Program-made: the position numbers and the translations under genes
From: Halocaridina rubra
Lineage: Eukaryota; Arthropoda; Malacostraca; Decapoda; Atyidae
Reading direction: 5' to 3'
DNA length: 64,000 nt
Assembly: GCA_037179515.1 (NCBI GenBank)
Contig: JAXCGZ010019182.1
Location: forward strand, 22,092-86,091
Notes under the pieces: generated by a model
The model's database searches: none
What the model was told of the DNA's origin: nothing
Seen by the model: only the letters and a program-made list of their open reading frames with translations
Shown here: piece after piece, positions 35,651 to 50,200 of the stretch
Layout of the letters: each line of letters opens with the position of its first letter
How positions within the stretch are numbered: position 1 is the first letter of the stretch

Positions 35651-36108
35651 ATTTTTTTTTTTCGTTTTTTAGTCTTGCTTTGGTTATTTATAATTCTTAT
35701 TTTATCTTTGTATACATTTGCAGATAGAGGTTCGTTCTCCTGTATCCTCCTCCTCTTCTACCACATAAATTACTTGCTCACTGCCACCATGCATGTCCCA
35801 GTGTACTGTATAACTGTTGCCCACTGCATAATAAAGTATAGTAATGAATGTTAATTTCTAGCTGTAAAGTGAATATGAATATCTTTTGTATGCTCTTAAA
35901 AATAGATACAGGGCTTTCTGCTTTGCTATGTAGTAATAAAATGTTTCTTACTTATCTTATATCTTTGGCATGGTGCGTCTATGTAAGGTTTGGAACGTAT
36001 CTATGCCCTTTATCATTGTTTCCTATGGAAAATAACTCGTTTTTTCAAGCGATTTTCCATTTACCCGACCCTTCTGAGAACCTATCTAGGCATTATTCTG
36101 AGAACTAG

Positions 36109-36111
<3 letters not shown>

Positions 36112-36169
<58 letters not shown>

Positions 36170-36178
36170 TATATATAT
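36112..36178. repeat. (TA)n microsatellite
   Basis: About 67 bp of TA with one interruption. Confidence 0.98.
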
Positions 36179-37790
36179 CAAAAGATTGTAAGGACGGGGT
36201 ATGATCAATCACTTTAAACTTAAGTAGACTACTCGATAATCCATATATCAACGCCTGAAGTACATATTACTACAGTTAAAAAAATATACTGAGTAATCTT
36301 GGTACTAAAGGCACACTGTATATGACTGACACATTGATATAGGTAAAAATTACAGTGTGGTTGGACGTATAAATGTGATATACAGCCTCCACCAAAGATA
36401 AAATTTGTTACTTTGTACATCGAATAAAGTTTATATATTGCAAACGATGTAAAAAAAAAAATAAAAAATAAAGGTAATTTGCTAACACGGTGCCAGACTC
36501 AGCATGAAAAGTATTATTACACCTCTCGGTCCACTACATGTTATTTGAATTTTCGTGCAACTTTACGGAAACGCATGTATCAGAGTAAGCTTACTATGAA
36601 AAAGTTATGTTAAAATACGTTTTATGCACCCTTTCCATAGGCTACGAAAAAAAAAAGTAATTTTCGAGAAAAAAATCACATTACACAGAAACTTACCATA
36701 AAAATCGGGCATTTTATTATTTTTTTTACAATTGCACCCTTCTCACTTTAGAGGTGAACAGTATCTTTTTCATATGGTTTGTGTGTGTTTTGAATGAATA
36801 TGACCATAAAACTAATCGGAATTTATATGCTAACCTATCCTAATCTAACTACTGTATATATAAAAAAAATATCAGTGACAAATTTCAAGGTCACATTCAA
36901 TCCCAAACATAGGAAAAATGTCGTAAAGTACAGTACTACTTTTTAGGTTAGGTTAGCACATATTTTCTGACGGTTTTCAAGGTTATATTCATTCAAAACA
37001 CACCAGAAATCATAAAAACAAGGCAATTTGCACCTCCAAATTGAAATGGAAGTAATTATAAAAATTTACCAAAAATTTAGTACAAAAATAGAGAAGGTGC
37101 ATAAAACGAATCTTAACTAAATTTGTTACTTTTTTCATCGAATGAAGTTTATATATTGCACACGAATTCGGAAAAAATATATAATCTGCTAACAAGGTGC
37201 CAGATTCAGCATGAATCCTTATTAGACCTCTCGGTCGACTACGTCTGTATTTTTGCACAACTTTGTAAAAACGCATTTACTTGAGTAAAATAACTGTACT
37301 AAATTTATAATTAATGACTGTACCAGCACGTTTAACTCACCAAATACTCTTAAAATTGATTATCTATACATCAAACAAAATGACAAAACTACGCACTACT
37401 TTCACCACGAACTTTCTCGTGCAACTAATACCAAGTACCAAAGAAAGCAGTGTTGCCAGATAAATATTACCAAAAATAGAGGATATTGAACTAATAAGTA
37501 GCAAACTATTGAATCCCCTCCTCTGTATTTTCTCTTCCCAGAGTATTTTGTCTTGATTTAGCCACTCCCCTTATAAGTGGTAAATGGCTCTTGTATGTAG
37601 ATAGACATACTACACACATGAGCCATCTCTCCCCTTATAAGGAGAGTGGCTGAATCAAAGCCATATATTCTGACTCTTTGGGAAGAGTAAATACAGAGGA
37701 TTCCCAGTCCCCTAGCTACAATCATTTAGTCGACTCTCACGACACGCAGAGGACCACGGAGGACGTACTCTAGCCCCCTTCCCTCGAGGG

Positions 37791-37793
<3 letters not shown>

Positions 37794-37864
<71 letters not shown>
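37794..37864. repeat. (TA)n microsatellite
   Basis: About 70 bp of TA dinucleotide. Confidence 0.99.
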
Positions 37865-37870
<6 letters not shown>

Positions 37871-38659
37871 AAATCCGCAAATACTTTCATTTACCTAAAA
37901 TTTAAAATTGTGATCGTATTGTTTAAAATAATTTAGTCTTTAGAAAGGTTCTAAGCATTCAAAATTCATCTTCACACAAACTATAGTAATTTTGATTAAG
38001 ATTCATGTTATGAACCCCTTCCATAGCCTACCAAGAAATCAGTGTTACCACCACTTCCTGAATGTGCTGTGCAGCTCTATAATCACTCAAATTCACCCTA
38101 TTAAAGTATATAAAGCTTCAAATCAGTTAGTTTTTGTTAGTTAGGCAATGTTAGGGTAATTTAGGTTAGGCTGGTTCAATATTTAAGTAGCCATGGCCAC
38201 CCAACAATGTCGGCCCTAACACAAAAATTAATGATTTCCAAGAAAACAATTATCAGATTAATTCAAAACACATCACCACCTATTAGAGAAAATAGTTTAT
38301 TCTAAACTCTGAAGGGGTGCACAAAAACGAATCTTAACCATAATTTACACAAGTTTTCTAGATCACATTCATTATAAAGCCAATAGAAAAAATATCGTCA
38401 ATCACTATTACTTAGATTAGCTTAGAGTTGGTTACCATACATTCCATAGGTTTTCAAGGTCTCATTCATTCAGAACAACACAGAGTTAAGATTTGTTTTA
38501 TGCATCCGTTCCATAGCCTACCCATGAAATCAGTTTTACCAACACTTCCTGAAATGTGTAGAGCAGATGCATACACACAAAATTACCATATTAGAATATG
38601 TAAGGGTTCAAATTGACTTACGTTAGGTTAGTTTTGTTAGGTAAGGTTAGACTGGGTTT

Positions 38660-39350
38660 GGTTATATTAAATAATATAAATACCAACCACCACACCAAAG
38701 ACATAATACATCAACACAAGGCTACAGATCACAGTGTGAAATTTATGTGGATACCATCTCACATTGGCATATGTCTCAATGAAAGTGCTGATAAGCTTTC
38801 CAAAGACAGATTAAACAAGGACATGATTGATTCTGAGGCTGCTATGAGTTTAAGAAGAATCAAGGGTGTACTGACAAGTAAAAAGATACAGTGGGAACTT
38901 GAGAACATTCAGAAAATGATAGATAATGGAAGTGAAAGCATGCAACACTGCTACAGTTTATGAAAACACTAATACATCTTATTATGGTAGAGCAACCACC
39001 AGAGTGGACACCTTTGTTATGCGTTTAAGGTTAGGTTATAAGTATTACTGGCAGTTTGTAAATGGCGGAAATGGAATACCTTGCAAACTTTGTAATGCAG
39101 AAAATTGTCATTCATTGCAATATTATTTATGTTCTTGTCCAAAAATTGAGGAATATCGGAATCCTAATATTGTAGAAGCTACTATGCAAGCTTGCAATAT
39201 GATTAATGCAAATGTCATACCTGCCATCCTAAGGAAGTACAAGCTGTTCACACTTAGATCCTAGTTTGTTGTGAGACCTTGTAGGTCAGTTAGGTGGGTG
39301 TAACAGCATGCTGTCTGCTCCCTTTGATGTATATTCATATCAATAAACCA
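38660..39350 (+). mobile_element. LINE C-terminal fragment with RNase H domain
   Basis: A frame reads VKFMWIPSHIGICLNESADK, the conserved end of an RNase H domain (xxWxPSHxGxxxNExADxL). After a +1 frameshift near 38930 it continues with FVMRLRLGYKYYWQF and CKLCNAENCHSLQYYLCSC, the zinc-knuckle-like CxxC...H...C tail found in I/Jockey-group LINEs with RNase H. It ends AATAAACCATTTGAACTG. 5'-truncated and frameshifted. It lies between two ~260-bp direct repeats. Confidence 0.87.
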
Positions 39351-39650
39351 TTTGAACTGAATTTGGTTACCATACATTTTCCGTAGGTTTTCAAGGTCAC
39401 ATTCATTCAGAACAACACAGAGTTAAGAGTCGTTTTATCATCCCTTCCATAGCCTACCCGAGAAATCAGTGTTACCAACACTTCCAGACCTGTGTAGAGC
39501 AGAGGCATACACACAAAATTACCATATTAAGATATGTAAGGGTTCAAATTGACTTACGTTGGGTTAGTTTTGTTAGGTAAGGTTAGCCTGGGTTAGGTTA
39601 TATTATATAAATACAACCGCCACCCACCAAAATCAGCCCTAACGCACACA

Positions 39651-40355
39651 CACAAAAGGTGATATTCGAGAAAAACAAGTGTTTGATTACTTTGGAGCAC
39701 ATCAAAACACATCCAAAAAAGAAAAAAAACATAACTTAGTCCAAAAAACTGAAGATTAGCATTAGAAACATTAGGAAAAATATATTTCACCTCCAAATTG
39801 AGCCGAGCACAATAATAAAAGTATACAATTTATTGGGTTGCATTTTCGATTAGCAACTTATTTGCTCTTGAATGGTGCAATGATGCCCTTAAGAGCTTGG
39901 TGGTGGGTTATAAAATAAATAATTGGACCCAAGTCGGTTGGTCAGAGTTAAACCTTTCTTGTAATTATTTATTTTTACACCTTCAGCAAGTTGATAATTG
40001 ACAAAATATGTAAAAACCACAACTCGTGTCCTTTCTTGGGTAAAATCTGTTTAAACCAAGCTCGAAAATCACGAAAAAGCGAGAAGGGTACTCGTTGAGG
40101 TTGAAAATTACATATAAAATGTATTTCCATGAAGTACAGTACAGATTTCAGCACTGCATTTCTTCATGTGGTACTCTACGGCTTATGCTATATAAGATTC
40201 TTATTCAGAATAACTCATACTAAATATGTAAATACTTTAACTCATATTCCACAACAAATTTTCCCAAAATGCATTCCGGCGCATGGTTGCCAGGTTTGTA
40301 ATTTTAAGGACAGTTTTGTCCTTTTTTATATCCATTGTCTTTTTCCTAATAAAAA

Positions 40356-40441
<86 letters not shown>

Positions 40442-40903
40442 TTTTTTTCATAAATACAATTTTTTAAGGTGAATGTCTTGATGCTCATGTCTGGCAACCT
40501 TGCTCATACAAAACAGCATTACAAAGGTATGGAAAATTCAGAAAATCACTAAATTTCAAAGTTGACTATTTGGTATGCTTTTTGACTAACCATAAACAGG
40601 TGAATAGTCGATTTATTAATTACAAAACCTGTCGATTATATATAATAACACATTTCTTCAAAAGTTCCTCTGTTAGATATGTTCTTTTAACGAAGGACAG
40701 ATGAAATAGTGGGGGATGAGAGATTAAAATATGCATTAAAAAAATAAAAATGACGAGAGCATTATATTTATCTCAGTACTGCCGAGTAAAGCCTCATTTG
40801 TCTGTTTCCCTCTGACCAAATTATTCTATATGATATAGTCAGTGTTCAACCCACTATACCACATGTAACAAAATCTATCACACACCATGGATAAATTTTA
40901 CTT
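39651..40903. other. Gene-free stretch
   Basis: AT-rich sequence with one (TA)n tract. No exon or recognisable element was seen. Confidence 0.6.
40357..40437. repeat. (TA)n microsatellite
   Basis: About 80 bp of TA dinucleotide. Confidence 0.99.
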
Positions 40904-41915
<1,012 letters not shown>

Positions 41916-44243
41916 GAACAAGTCAGCTCAACACATAGTGTCGTCCCAAACCCAAATAATTGGAAATAGTTGTTGTGAGGATGATATTCGGTAGTTAAAT
42001 TATGAGCCAGTCAAACACAACTCTTCAAGTGGTTAGAAAGAAACTGTGAACACATATTTTGCTTACCTATACATATCGGGTCACCATTTCTTTTCAACCC
42101 TCCCCCAGTTCTTATGTCAATTTTGGTGTCAAGCTTTACAGCCAAGTGCCCTTCCTGATGCCTTCACTTTCCATTAATTCGGGCTTACGATAGTCACAAA
42201 CTTTGCCAGCCTTGGGACCGTTACAAACATGAGTTGGCTTGCTCCCTTGATGAAGAGATAAATGGGACAACATTCCTGTGGATAAAAATTTGCCACCATA
42301 TTTGAAACTTCTACATGCCAAAGATTATCTTGGAATATCAATATTGATAGACATATAATGGCAGATTAAAAAAGTATGATTGAAAAAGGATCCGTGATTA
42401 CTGGCAATTGGACTAGAAAAAAAAAATCCAGAACGTAACGTTCAGAAGCCTAAATTCAGGCAAAAGTCGACTTGTGTCCATGGCAATTTCTCCCAAAACT
42501 GACACACCGATTTCTGGCTAGTTTCATAATAATAGATGGGCTGGCTAAAACGCTAAATTCGCAACTCTGTTATAAGGAAGAGATGAAAGCAAGGTTGCCA
42601 GGTTTCAAAATTTCCCATATGTCCTTTTTAACTCAAACTGTAAATCCTGATTCAAAATACCTTTAGTATCAGGGATGCCAGACGTTTGAGCATATGAAAG
42701 GATACTAAATACATCCAAAAAAGTAATGATGGGGAAAATTATGACTAACCTGGCAAGCCTGGGTGGAAGGGATTGGAGTTAGGCAGTAAAATGAAAAGAC
42801 TTGAACGTTATATTTCAACCGGTACTTCGAGAAATATTCAAAGAAAACCCTCTCACGATTAAAATGGATATAATTCTAAGATGAAATATGCTTAAAGTCA
42901 AGGTAACAGGCTTTTAAATATGTCGATTAAGAATCCGTTTTTACACTGGGGCACGGAATCTAACTTACTTCACCAAACCTAATACAATGAATTTAATTTT
43001 TTTCCAGAGCGGGTGTGCGAAAGTAAATAGTTACCTTAATATCTAAAGTGCATACATCATAATTAATTATATGATATGCACTCACTGAAATACATAAAAA
43101 GCAAACTTTATGCCACTTGTAATCGTATACATATGAGTCGCGATCTGGCAACCAAGACAGGAATGTCAACTTGCAACAGGATTATTGGCATTAGAAATTC
43201 ATATTGTTTATCTACACCGATTGTGTTTACAGTTAAACTGAAATCTTACAAGTTTTGTTATAACTATATTAGTGAAAACTGATTGATCAAATGAAAAATT
43301 CTTATGCTCATAACCCAATTAAAAGTAAAAAGGTAAATAAAATACAGGGATATAGGTAGTTTGTTTCTTTAAACTTTTACCTGAAGAGCTAGGTTATTCT
43401 TAGCTAGTGTATTGGTTCCCAGCAAAGTGTCAAGGTTTTTGCTTTGGCTCAACAACTGCCCTTATAAGGGGAATGTGGTTCTTGTTTATAGCTATAAATC
43501 TTAAACAGCCTTGGTACAAAACAAATGCCACAAATGATAATGTCGCTGTAATATTACATTCGTTTTCCCCACAGTATGGAGCGTAATGTTTACTACAACG
43601 TATACTATTCACAATGGTATACTGTACTTTTGTAAATTCGCATTCTTCATTTAGTAATGCTAATAACTTAACCAAGTTAAAATTACTTGTCCAAAACCAA
43701 TTGAGTCTGCTAATGGTTCACATCTTTGTGTTGTATTGCTATCTATTATGAGTAATAGTTTTTTACGAATATAATTGTTTCCTTATTTAATATACCGTAA
43801 TAATATGTACAAAAGTAAAGTATTTTATCTTCATTGCACTTTTAATCTACTAAATTCTTGCATTTTTATACTTACATTATATTTAATTGAAACTGTTATG
43901 AAGTATTTTTACGTTTTAGATGTGCTGTAATATGATGGAAAATTGATCGGGGGGTTGTGAAACGCCTTACTTGTAAGGAAAGTATTTTATGAATGAAGCT
44001 TTCCAATTCTGTATGACAGTAATAATGGTAGTACAGCATTCAGTATGCGAAGTTGTATACTATATTTTGATGTGAATACCTGTAAAGTATATAGATGATA
44101 TACAATGTTTTTTGTATGTTGTAAATGTCAATAACTCTATTTAGATTATACCAACATCTTTTTATTGTAAAATGTTTTCTGCAGAAATGTAAATGAATGT
44201 TGATAAATAATGAATAATTTTCTGTTATACTTGTTGTATACAG
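41916..44243. other. Intergenic region upstream of MPPE1
   Basis: No exon supported. A weak SINE-like fragment (AGCCAAGTGCCCTTCCTGAT) lies near 42141. The MPPE1 promoter and a 5' non-coding exon are expected here, because the first coding exon is preceded by a splice-acceptor-like sequence at 44243, but I could not identify them. Confidence 0.5.
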
Positions 44244-44266
44244 GAATGTACACCTAGAATAGTAAA

Positions 44267-47200
44267 ATGATGCTGAGGGGGACTCGAATATTATTGAATG
44301 TTAATCTCTTGTGGAAGCTGGGACTAGCCATCATCAGCATCTTTGTTTACTGTGAATTTCTTCATTACTATGTTGTCATAAGCCAAGTGAGTTCATAGTT
44401 TCACATGCTATAAGCGCAGTATAATTATCATTGGAAGAAATTATATGTATATATATATATTATTATTAACTTTGTGATACAGTATATATTCATGGTAACA
44501 AACATGATCACAGAAATATCTTTTCTTTTATGTGTACTGTACCCTGAAGGTAAATATAAATTTTCTATATTCTTGATTTTCTATCAGTGTCAGTGGCCTG
44601 TATTGAAGCCAAATTCTGCTGATAAAAATATTGAAGATAATGGAAATCACTTGCACGCCATGGTATTAGCAGACATTCATCTGTTGGGTCGAAGAAATGG
44701 ACATTGGTTTGATAAGCTACGACGGTAAGTACTTTTTTATTTATATTGGCTAATAATTTATGGCTCTTTTAAAAAGACATCTATCCAATCTTAGATGGCA
44801 CAGCTGAACGTTTCTTGTAGTATAATTCTAATATACGATGTGGCCATAATGCCTCCCTCCTTATAGTCAGGTTAAAATGTGCAAGACTTGAATTAAGAAC
44901 CACATTATGTCTATACTTCACAATCTTCCACAACCATGTTTTTGGTTTCTGTTTTGTACTCCAACTCCTTATTGACTGTTAAGTAACCACTAACAGTGAT
45001 AAAATCCTTTCATAGTTCTTATCTAATCATAATAAATTACTTAATATATTAAAAGTACAGACGCTCCCCTACTTACAAACGAGTTACGTTCGTCAGTTAA
45101 TATTTTGTAAGTACAGTACTGTGTTGGATTTACAAACGTTCCTACAGCATGTAGGTAACATAATAAAGTTATCCCAAAGACACATTATGCAATCTGCACA
45201 TTTTTTGATCCAACGGATCAAGATATGTGCAGACTTGCATAATGTCTTTAGGATAACTTTATATTTCCTACATTCTGTAGGAATATTTGTAAACTCAACA
45301 CAGTACTGTACTCACAAAATATTAACTGACAAATGTAACTCGTTTGTAAGTAGGGGAGCGTCTGTACTTTTATGAAAATGAGTAATTTATTCTGTTTAGA
45401 TAAGAACTGTGAAAGGTTTGTTATCTATGTTAGTGGTTACTTAACAGTTCTATATACTTTATAGTATAGTGAATAATATTCTTTCATTTTACTTTAAGGG
45501 AATGGCAGATGCATCGAGCTTTCCAAACAACTATTGGCTTACACAGACCTAATATTGTCATGTTTCTTGGTAAGAATATAGTTGGTAATTGTGACTCATT
45601 TACTGATGCGAGTAAGGATAAGAAAGTACGTTATTGTCAACATGATATATAAAAGCAAATAAAGATATCCTCTTAATTGCAATATAGTGTATCATTATTC
45701 ATAGTTTTCATGGACTCAATTTGATGGTATATACCTGAGTGTGTTTGTAAGTGTTACATACATAATTTTCTTACAGGCGATCTTTTTGACGAAGGAAAAT
45801 GGTGCACACCAGACGAGTTTACAGAATATGTTTCCAGATTCCATAATCTGTTCCATGCACCAGAGGATATTGAGTTGCTCATTGCGGCTGGAAATCATGA
45901 CATGGGCTTCCATTATAGGTAGTGTAAACTTATTTAAACAATTTATCCACATTTAGCTTTAATTTATTGTAAAGCAGAGCCCCTTAATAATTTGTTTAAA
46001 ACTGTTTTACCTTCTATATACTACAAATACATATTCAAATATTTCAGTAGGGCATCCAGCCTTCATTTTCCAGCTTCAACCTGTCTGTCTCCACCCCCAT
46101 TTAAATGGAAATTAAGAGTGACAAGAAAGGGAAACAGCAACAACAACATTGGCATATAGGTAACAGATTTGTAGACTGAGAGGACGATGTTGCTTAATCT
46201 TTGATAATTAATGGAACAAGCGTACAATCATAATCTACAATTAACGAAGTCAGAGAAAGATTGCTTTGCTAAATTGTTACTAATATAGAATTGTTTACGA
46301 AAGTTACATTAGTAATAATTTATTTTCCCCTGGTTAGCATTTCTAATAAATTTTTATTATTATACAATTTATTGTTATTGCTCCACAAATAGTAGTATGG
46401 TGTTATTCATTAATAAACTGCAATGTAACGGCAAGTGTGTACACTAACATTATAGTTTCCCTGGCTAAGAAATGTTTATGATTTTGATCCCTTAAGTTGT
46501 TTAGTGGTGTAAAGTTATTGGTATAAGCACTCTAAATAAAAAGAATTCATGCTCTTTCTGTGCATTTTCATACATTAACTGTGATACCTATTGAAATATG
46601 TATCACCCTTTCATCATTCTACCGAAGCTGAGAATAAGACAGGACTTTCATTGCATATTTTAGATGGTTGTGTAACCAGAGTTGTGTGTTTATGGTTTGA
46701 GTATATTCAAGTAGTTAGAAGAGAAAAACATACGCACTCATACTCATTAAATAACTATAAAAAAAATTTTAAGTATTAATTTTGCTCAAAAACTAAAAAT
46801 CTATATACTAATATTCACTGATGTTAAGGGACAGGGTGTTTTTTATACTTCTATTAAGAGCAATTTACTAAATACAATATAACATATATATTGCCTTAAT
46901 AATTTGTTCTGATAGTGGTCATCTTACTGGTATCTTTAAGACGTTGTCATACACCATCACATAATACAATTTCTACTTTATTTTTCTTTTCAGTTTAAAT
47001 CCATATCTAGTCAATCGGTTCCAAAAGGCGTTTGATGCAGAAGCGGTAAAACTGTTGCAGATTCAAGGTGTGACATTTGTTATCATCAACAGTATGGCCA
47101 TGGAAGGGGATGATTGCTTCCTCTGTCGACCTGCTCAGACTAAAGTGAAGATTATAGCAAGTAATTACAGTGTCTTGGTTAAGACTGTATATACCTATTA

Positions 47201-50200
47201 ATTTGATTAGCACTGCCCTCTGGGCAAGTCTTTAAATTTTTCTCCCATATTATATATGATTGTTCTCCTTGTAGTGCACTTTTGCTCCTGTTTTTATCAA
47301 AATCCTCAGAGGTATGTGGCATTTGGTAATCGTTTTATATGATATGATAGATAACCTTGTGATAATCGTTCATCACTGTTGTTTTTATTTAAAGGCGAGT
47401 ACATTCAGATTTAGCCAGGTATATGTGTAAACAGTTACTAATGGGATGGAATGCATTCCATGTCTTGGAAAACCACTTTACAGCATTTGTGTCAGATGCC
47501 TTTTAATGTAAGCATGTTGCAGTCTTTACCTTCCACACTGTTTTTCAATCTTTCCTGTCATGTCATTTTCTGTGTTTTCTTTGTTATGGGAATTACAGAT
47601 TGATACAGTATTTATAATTCTCCCTAGAGGTAAGCTTATTCTTTCCTCTTTAAAGACACGAAGATATTGTATGCATATAATGTATATATAACCGTTATAC
47701 AAGTTTTTAAATGTTTTCACATTTACCAATGCATTTCATAATAACTTTCATTTCTTCCTTGGCAGAGTGTTATCTCCAGTAAGCATTCATAGAACTTTTT
47801 AAGACTGTGTTTGACTTGACTGATAATTTTCTATTGAAAAATAACGTTTAAATGATCTTAGGCTGGAGTACACATTGGATTATTTTTACAGGGCAGCTGA
47901 AATGTGCTAAAGGTGACAAAGAAGCTTGTATCTACTGGAAAAATTCAAGTTTGAAGCAGTATAGTCAACCAATTATTTTGCAGGTTTGTTTGGGTTAATT
48001 GGCTTGGTATTTAAAAGCATCTCTCCCTCCAGTGTATGTAAGACAGCCTCTCTTTAGCAGCTAATAGTACTTACACTATGCTGTTTTTAGCAAACTACGA
48101 GACCTTTGCCTTGCAGAGGAGAATATATTATCAACTTAATATATCTCCATCTAGTCACTTTCCTGAGAGATTAATAATAACTTTAAATATATAAATTAAC
48201 TTATCTATAGGGTAGTAAGGGCATACACTCAGGGTAACGATTACATTTGCCTAAACAAGTCCTTCGCAAGAAGGCAACTGTCCTAGCCCTTAGAAGAAAA
48301 GGGAGTTGTGACGTAAAACCGAATCAATCATCTACATGTTGCTTTTCCAGAGGCATCAGAAGAGACAGTTTTTCACTTCACAGATTGATTTCTTCTAGAT
48401 GTATAATAAACATCTACAAATTACGTGTTCTTGATCATAACTACTCTGCACTCTATAATTCTTGCTTTGCAGCATTCTAACTCATTGCATTGAATGTATT
48501 ACTAGGGTAATACTTGTACAATTTCTGTGCAAGCTTATAAATTTGTGTGATTTTAAATAATGGAAGTTATTTTTGCTTCCCAATACCAGCATTATCCTCT
48601 TTTTCGGGAATCTGACTCCATCTGTAATGAACCTGATGAAGCTCCACGGGATCTGAAGTATGCTAAATTCAGAGAGCGTTGGGAATGTATTTCAAAAGAC
48701 TCATCAGAAATGGTAAGTGATTTCCTCATCACTTTCAGTTCTTGTTTGCAGTGCATGAGTCTTTGATAGTTTAAGCAGCCATTCAGATACTTGTGCCCTT
48801 TTCAGGTTTAGGAATTCTTTTATGATGTTACATTTCATAGCTACGTCAGTTAGATTGTATATTACAGCCTTCAGGTACATATTTACACTGTACTATGTCA
48901 TTACATATGTTCTGTTGATCATATCACTGCAACACACTTGTTTATTTATATCTTAGGAGCATTTGCCTTACACCTTCCTCAATGTGGTACATTGTTAGAG
49001 ACGATCAGGATCATTTTGTGTATTTATGATAGCAGAAGTATAAGCAAACGGATGTGTGGAATAATGTTAGTGGTGCATGACTGTGTATGGTAGTTTGGAA
49101 AGCAAGTAATATACATATATACAGTAAAATATTATAAACAATATGAATTACCATATTCTCCTTTCATAATCTTTTTAATTCCTCAGCTCTTTGATGAGTT
49201 ATCGCCTCGATTGGTCTTGAGCGGTCATACACATCACGGTTGTCATGTGCAACATAACATCAGTGAAGGACGAACTGTTCATGAATACACTGTACCCTCC
49301 TTTTCATGGAGAAATAAAAGAAATCCTACATTTTTAATGGTAAATATAACTGAGGATATTAATATATCTCCTGTTTTCGTTTTCAGGTAATTTTGTATTT
49401 CATTGTAAAGTTCCCTTCTCTATGGAGTTAGATATTTAGTTTTGTTTCCTCTTATTTTTCCTTAGTTGAACTTTCTCATATGTAGAGTTATTTGGTATTT
49501 GGGAGTCTAATAACATTAGAACATACAACTTTATGGATGCTTGTACGCTGTGTAAATGTGTGTGACACCAATCACAAAATTGATGCCATATAGTGCAAGA
49601 GAAATACAGCTTCATCTGGAAATTGCTTGATCACGCATGTGCACTTTGTACAGTTTGAAGAGGAGCAAGCCACTGTCTAGGCAAAGTTCAAATCAGTTCA
49701 CGTGTTTGCCTCGTTACCTTGAACCCATCATATCTGTTGACTGTTGCACACTTATGTCGGAGTATATGACGGTAAACTGTGCAGAATTTTACAACATGTC
49801 ATTTGTGGAAAATGTCTGCTTTCCATTGGGGTGAGTCCAGTATCCCTATCTCTGGTGCAGAAGTAAAGTTACCACAATAATTTGCCTATATTTCAATAAC
49901 TGAACACAACTCTATTTGACTGAACACAGTAAAAGAAACTAACTTATATGCAACCACTAACAACACCCTCTTAGCAACAGGAATGCCAAATGACTCTCCA
50001 CACCACCTGCACCCTCTAGTAGTACACCGGTCAGCAGGTGTCCCACCATAACTAGGGCAAACAACCATAACTACATCACGCTATGTCATTTATACCTCTC
50101 GCCTTTTTAGTGTCAGGATGTTTTCTGAAAGGGTGTCACACATTTCTTCCCTCTATCATTTTGGCTACTTCAAGTTTAGAGATGATAAACTAGGGTCATA

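Larger units (their letters stand above)
36415..39650 (+). repeat. Satellite-like array of diverged direct repeats
   Basis: Several direct repeats occur in the same orientation. 36415-36590 matches 37130-37290 (TTTATATATTGC, GTGCCAGAYTCAGCATGAA, ACCTCTCGGTC). 37990-38230, 38400-38660 and 39360-39620 share TTCCATAGCCTACC, GAAATCAGTGTTACCAACAC, and GGTTCAAATTGACTTACGTT then TTAGTTTTGTTAGGTAAGGT. A (TA)n tract at 37794-37864 and a LINE fragment at 38660-39350 interrupt it. No gene recognised. Confidence 0.75.
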
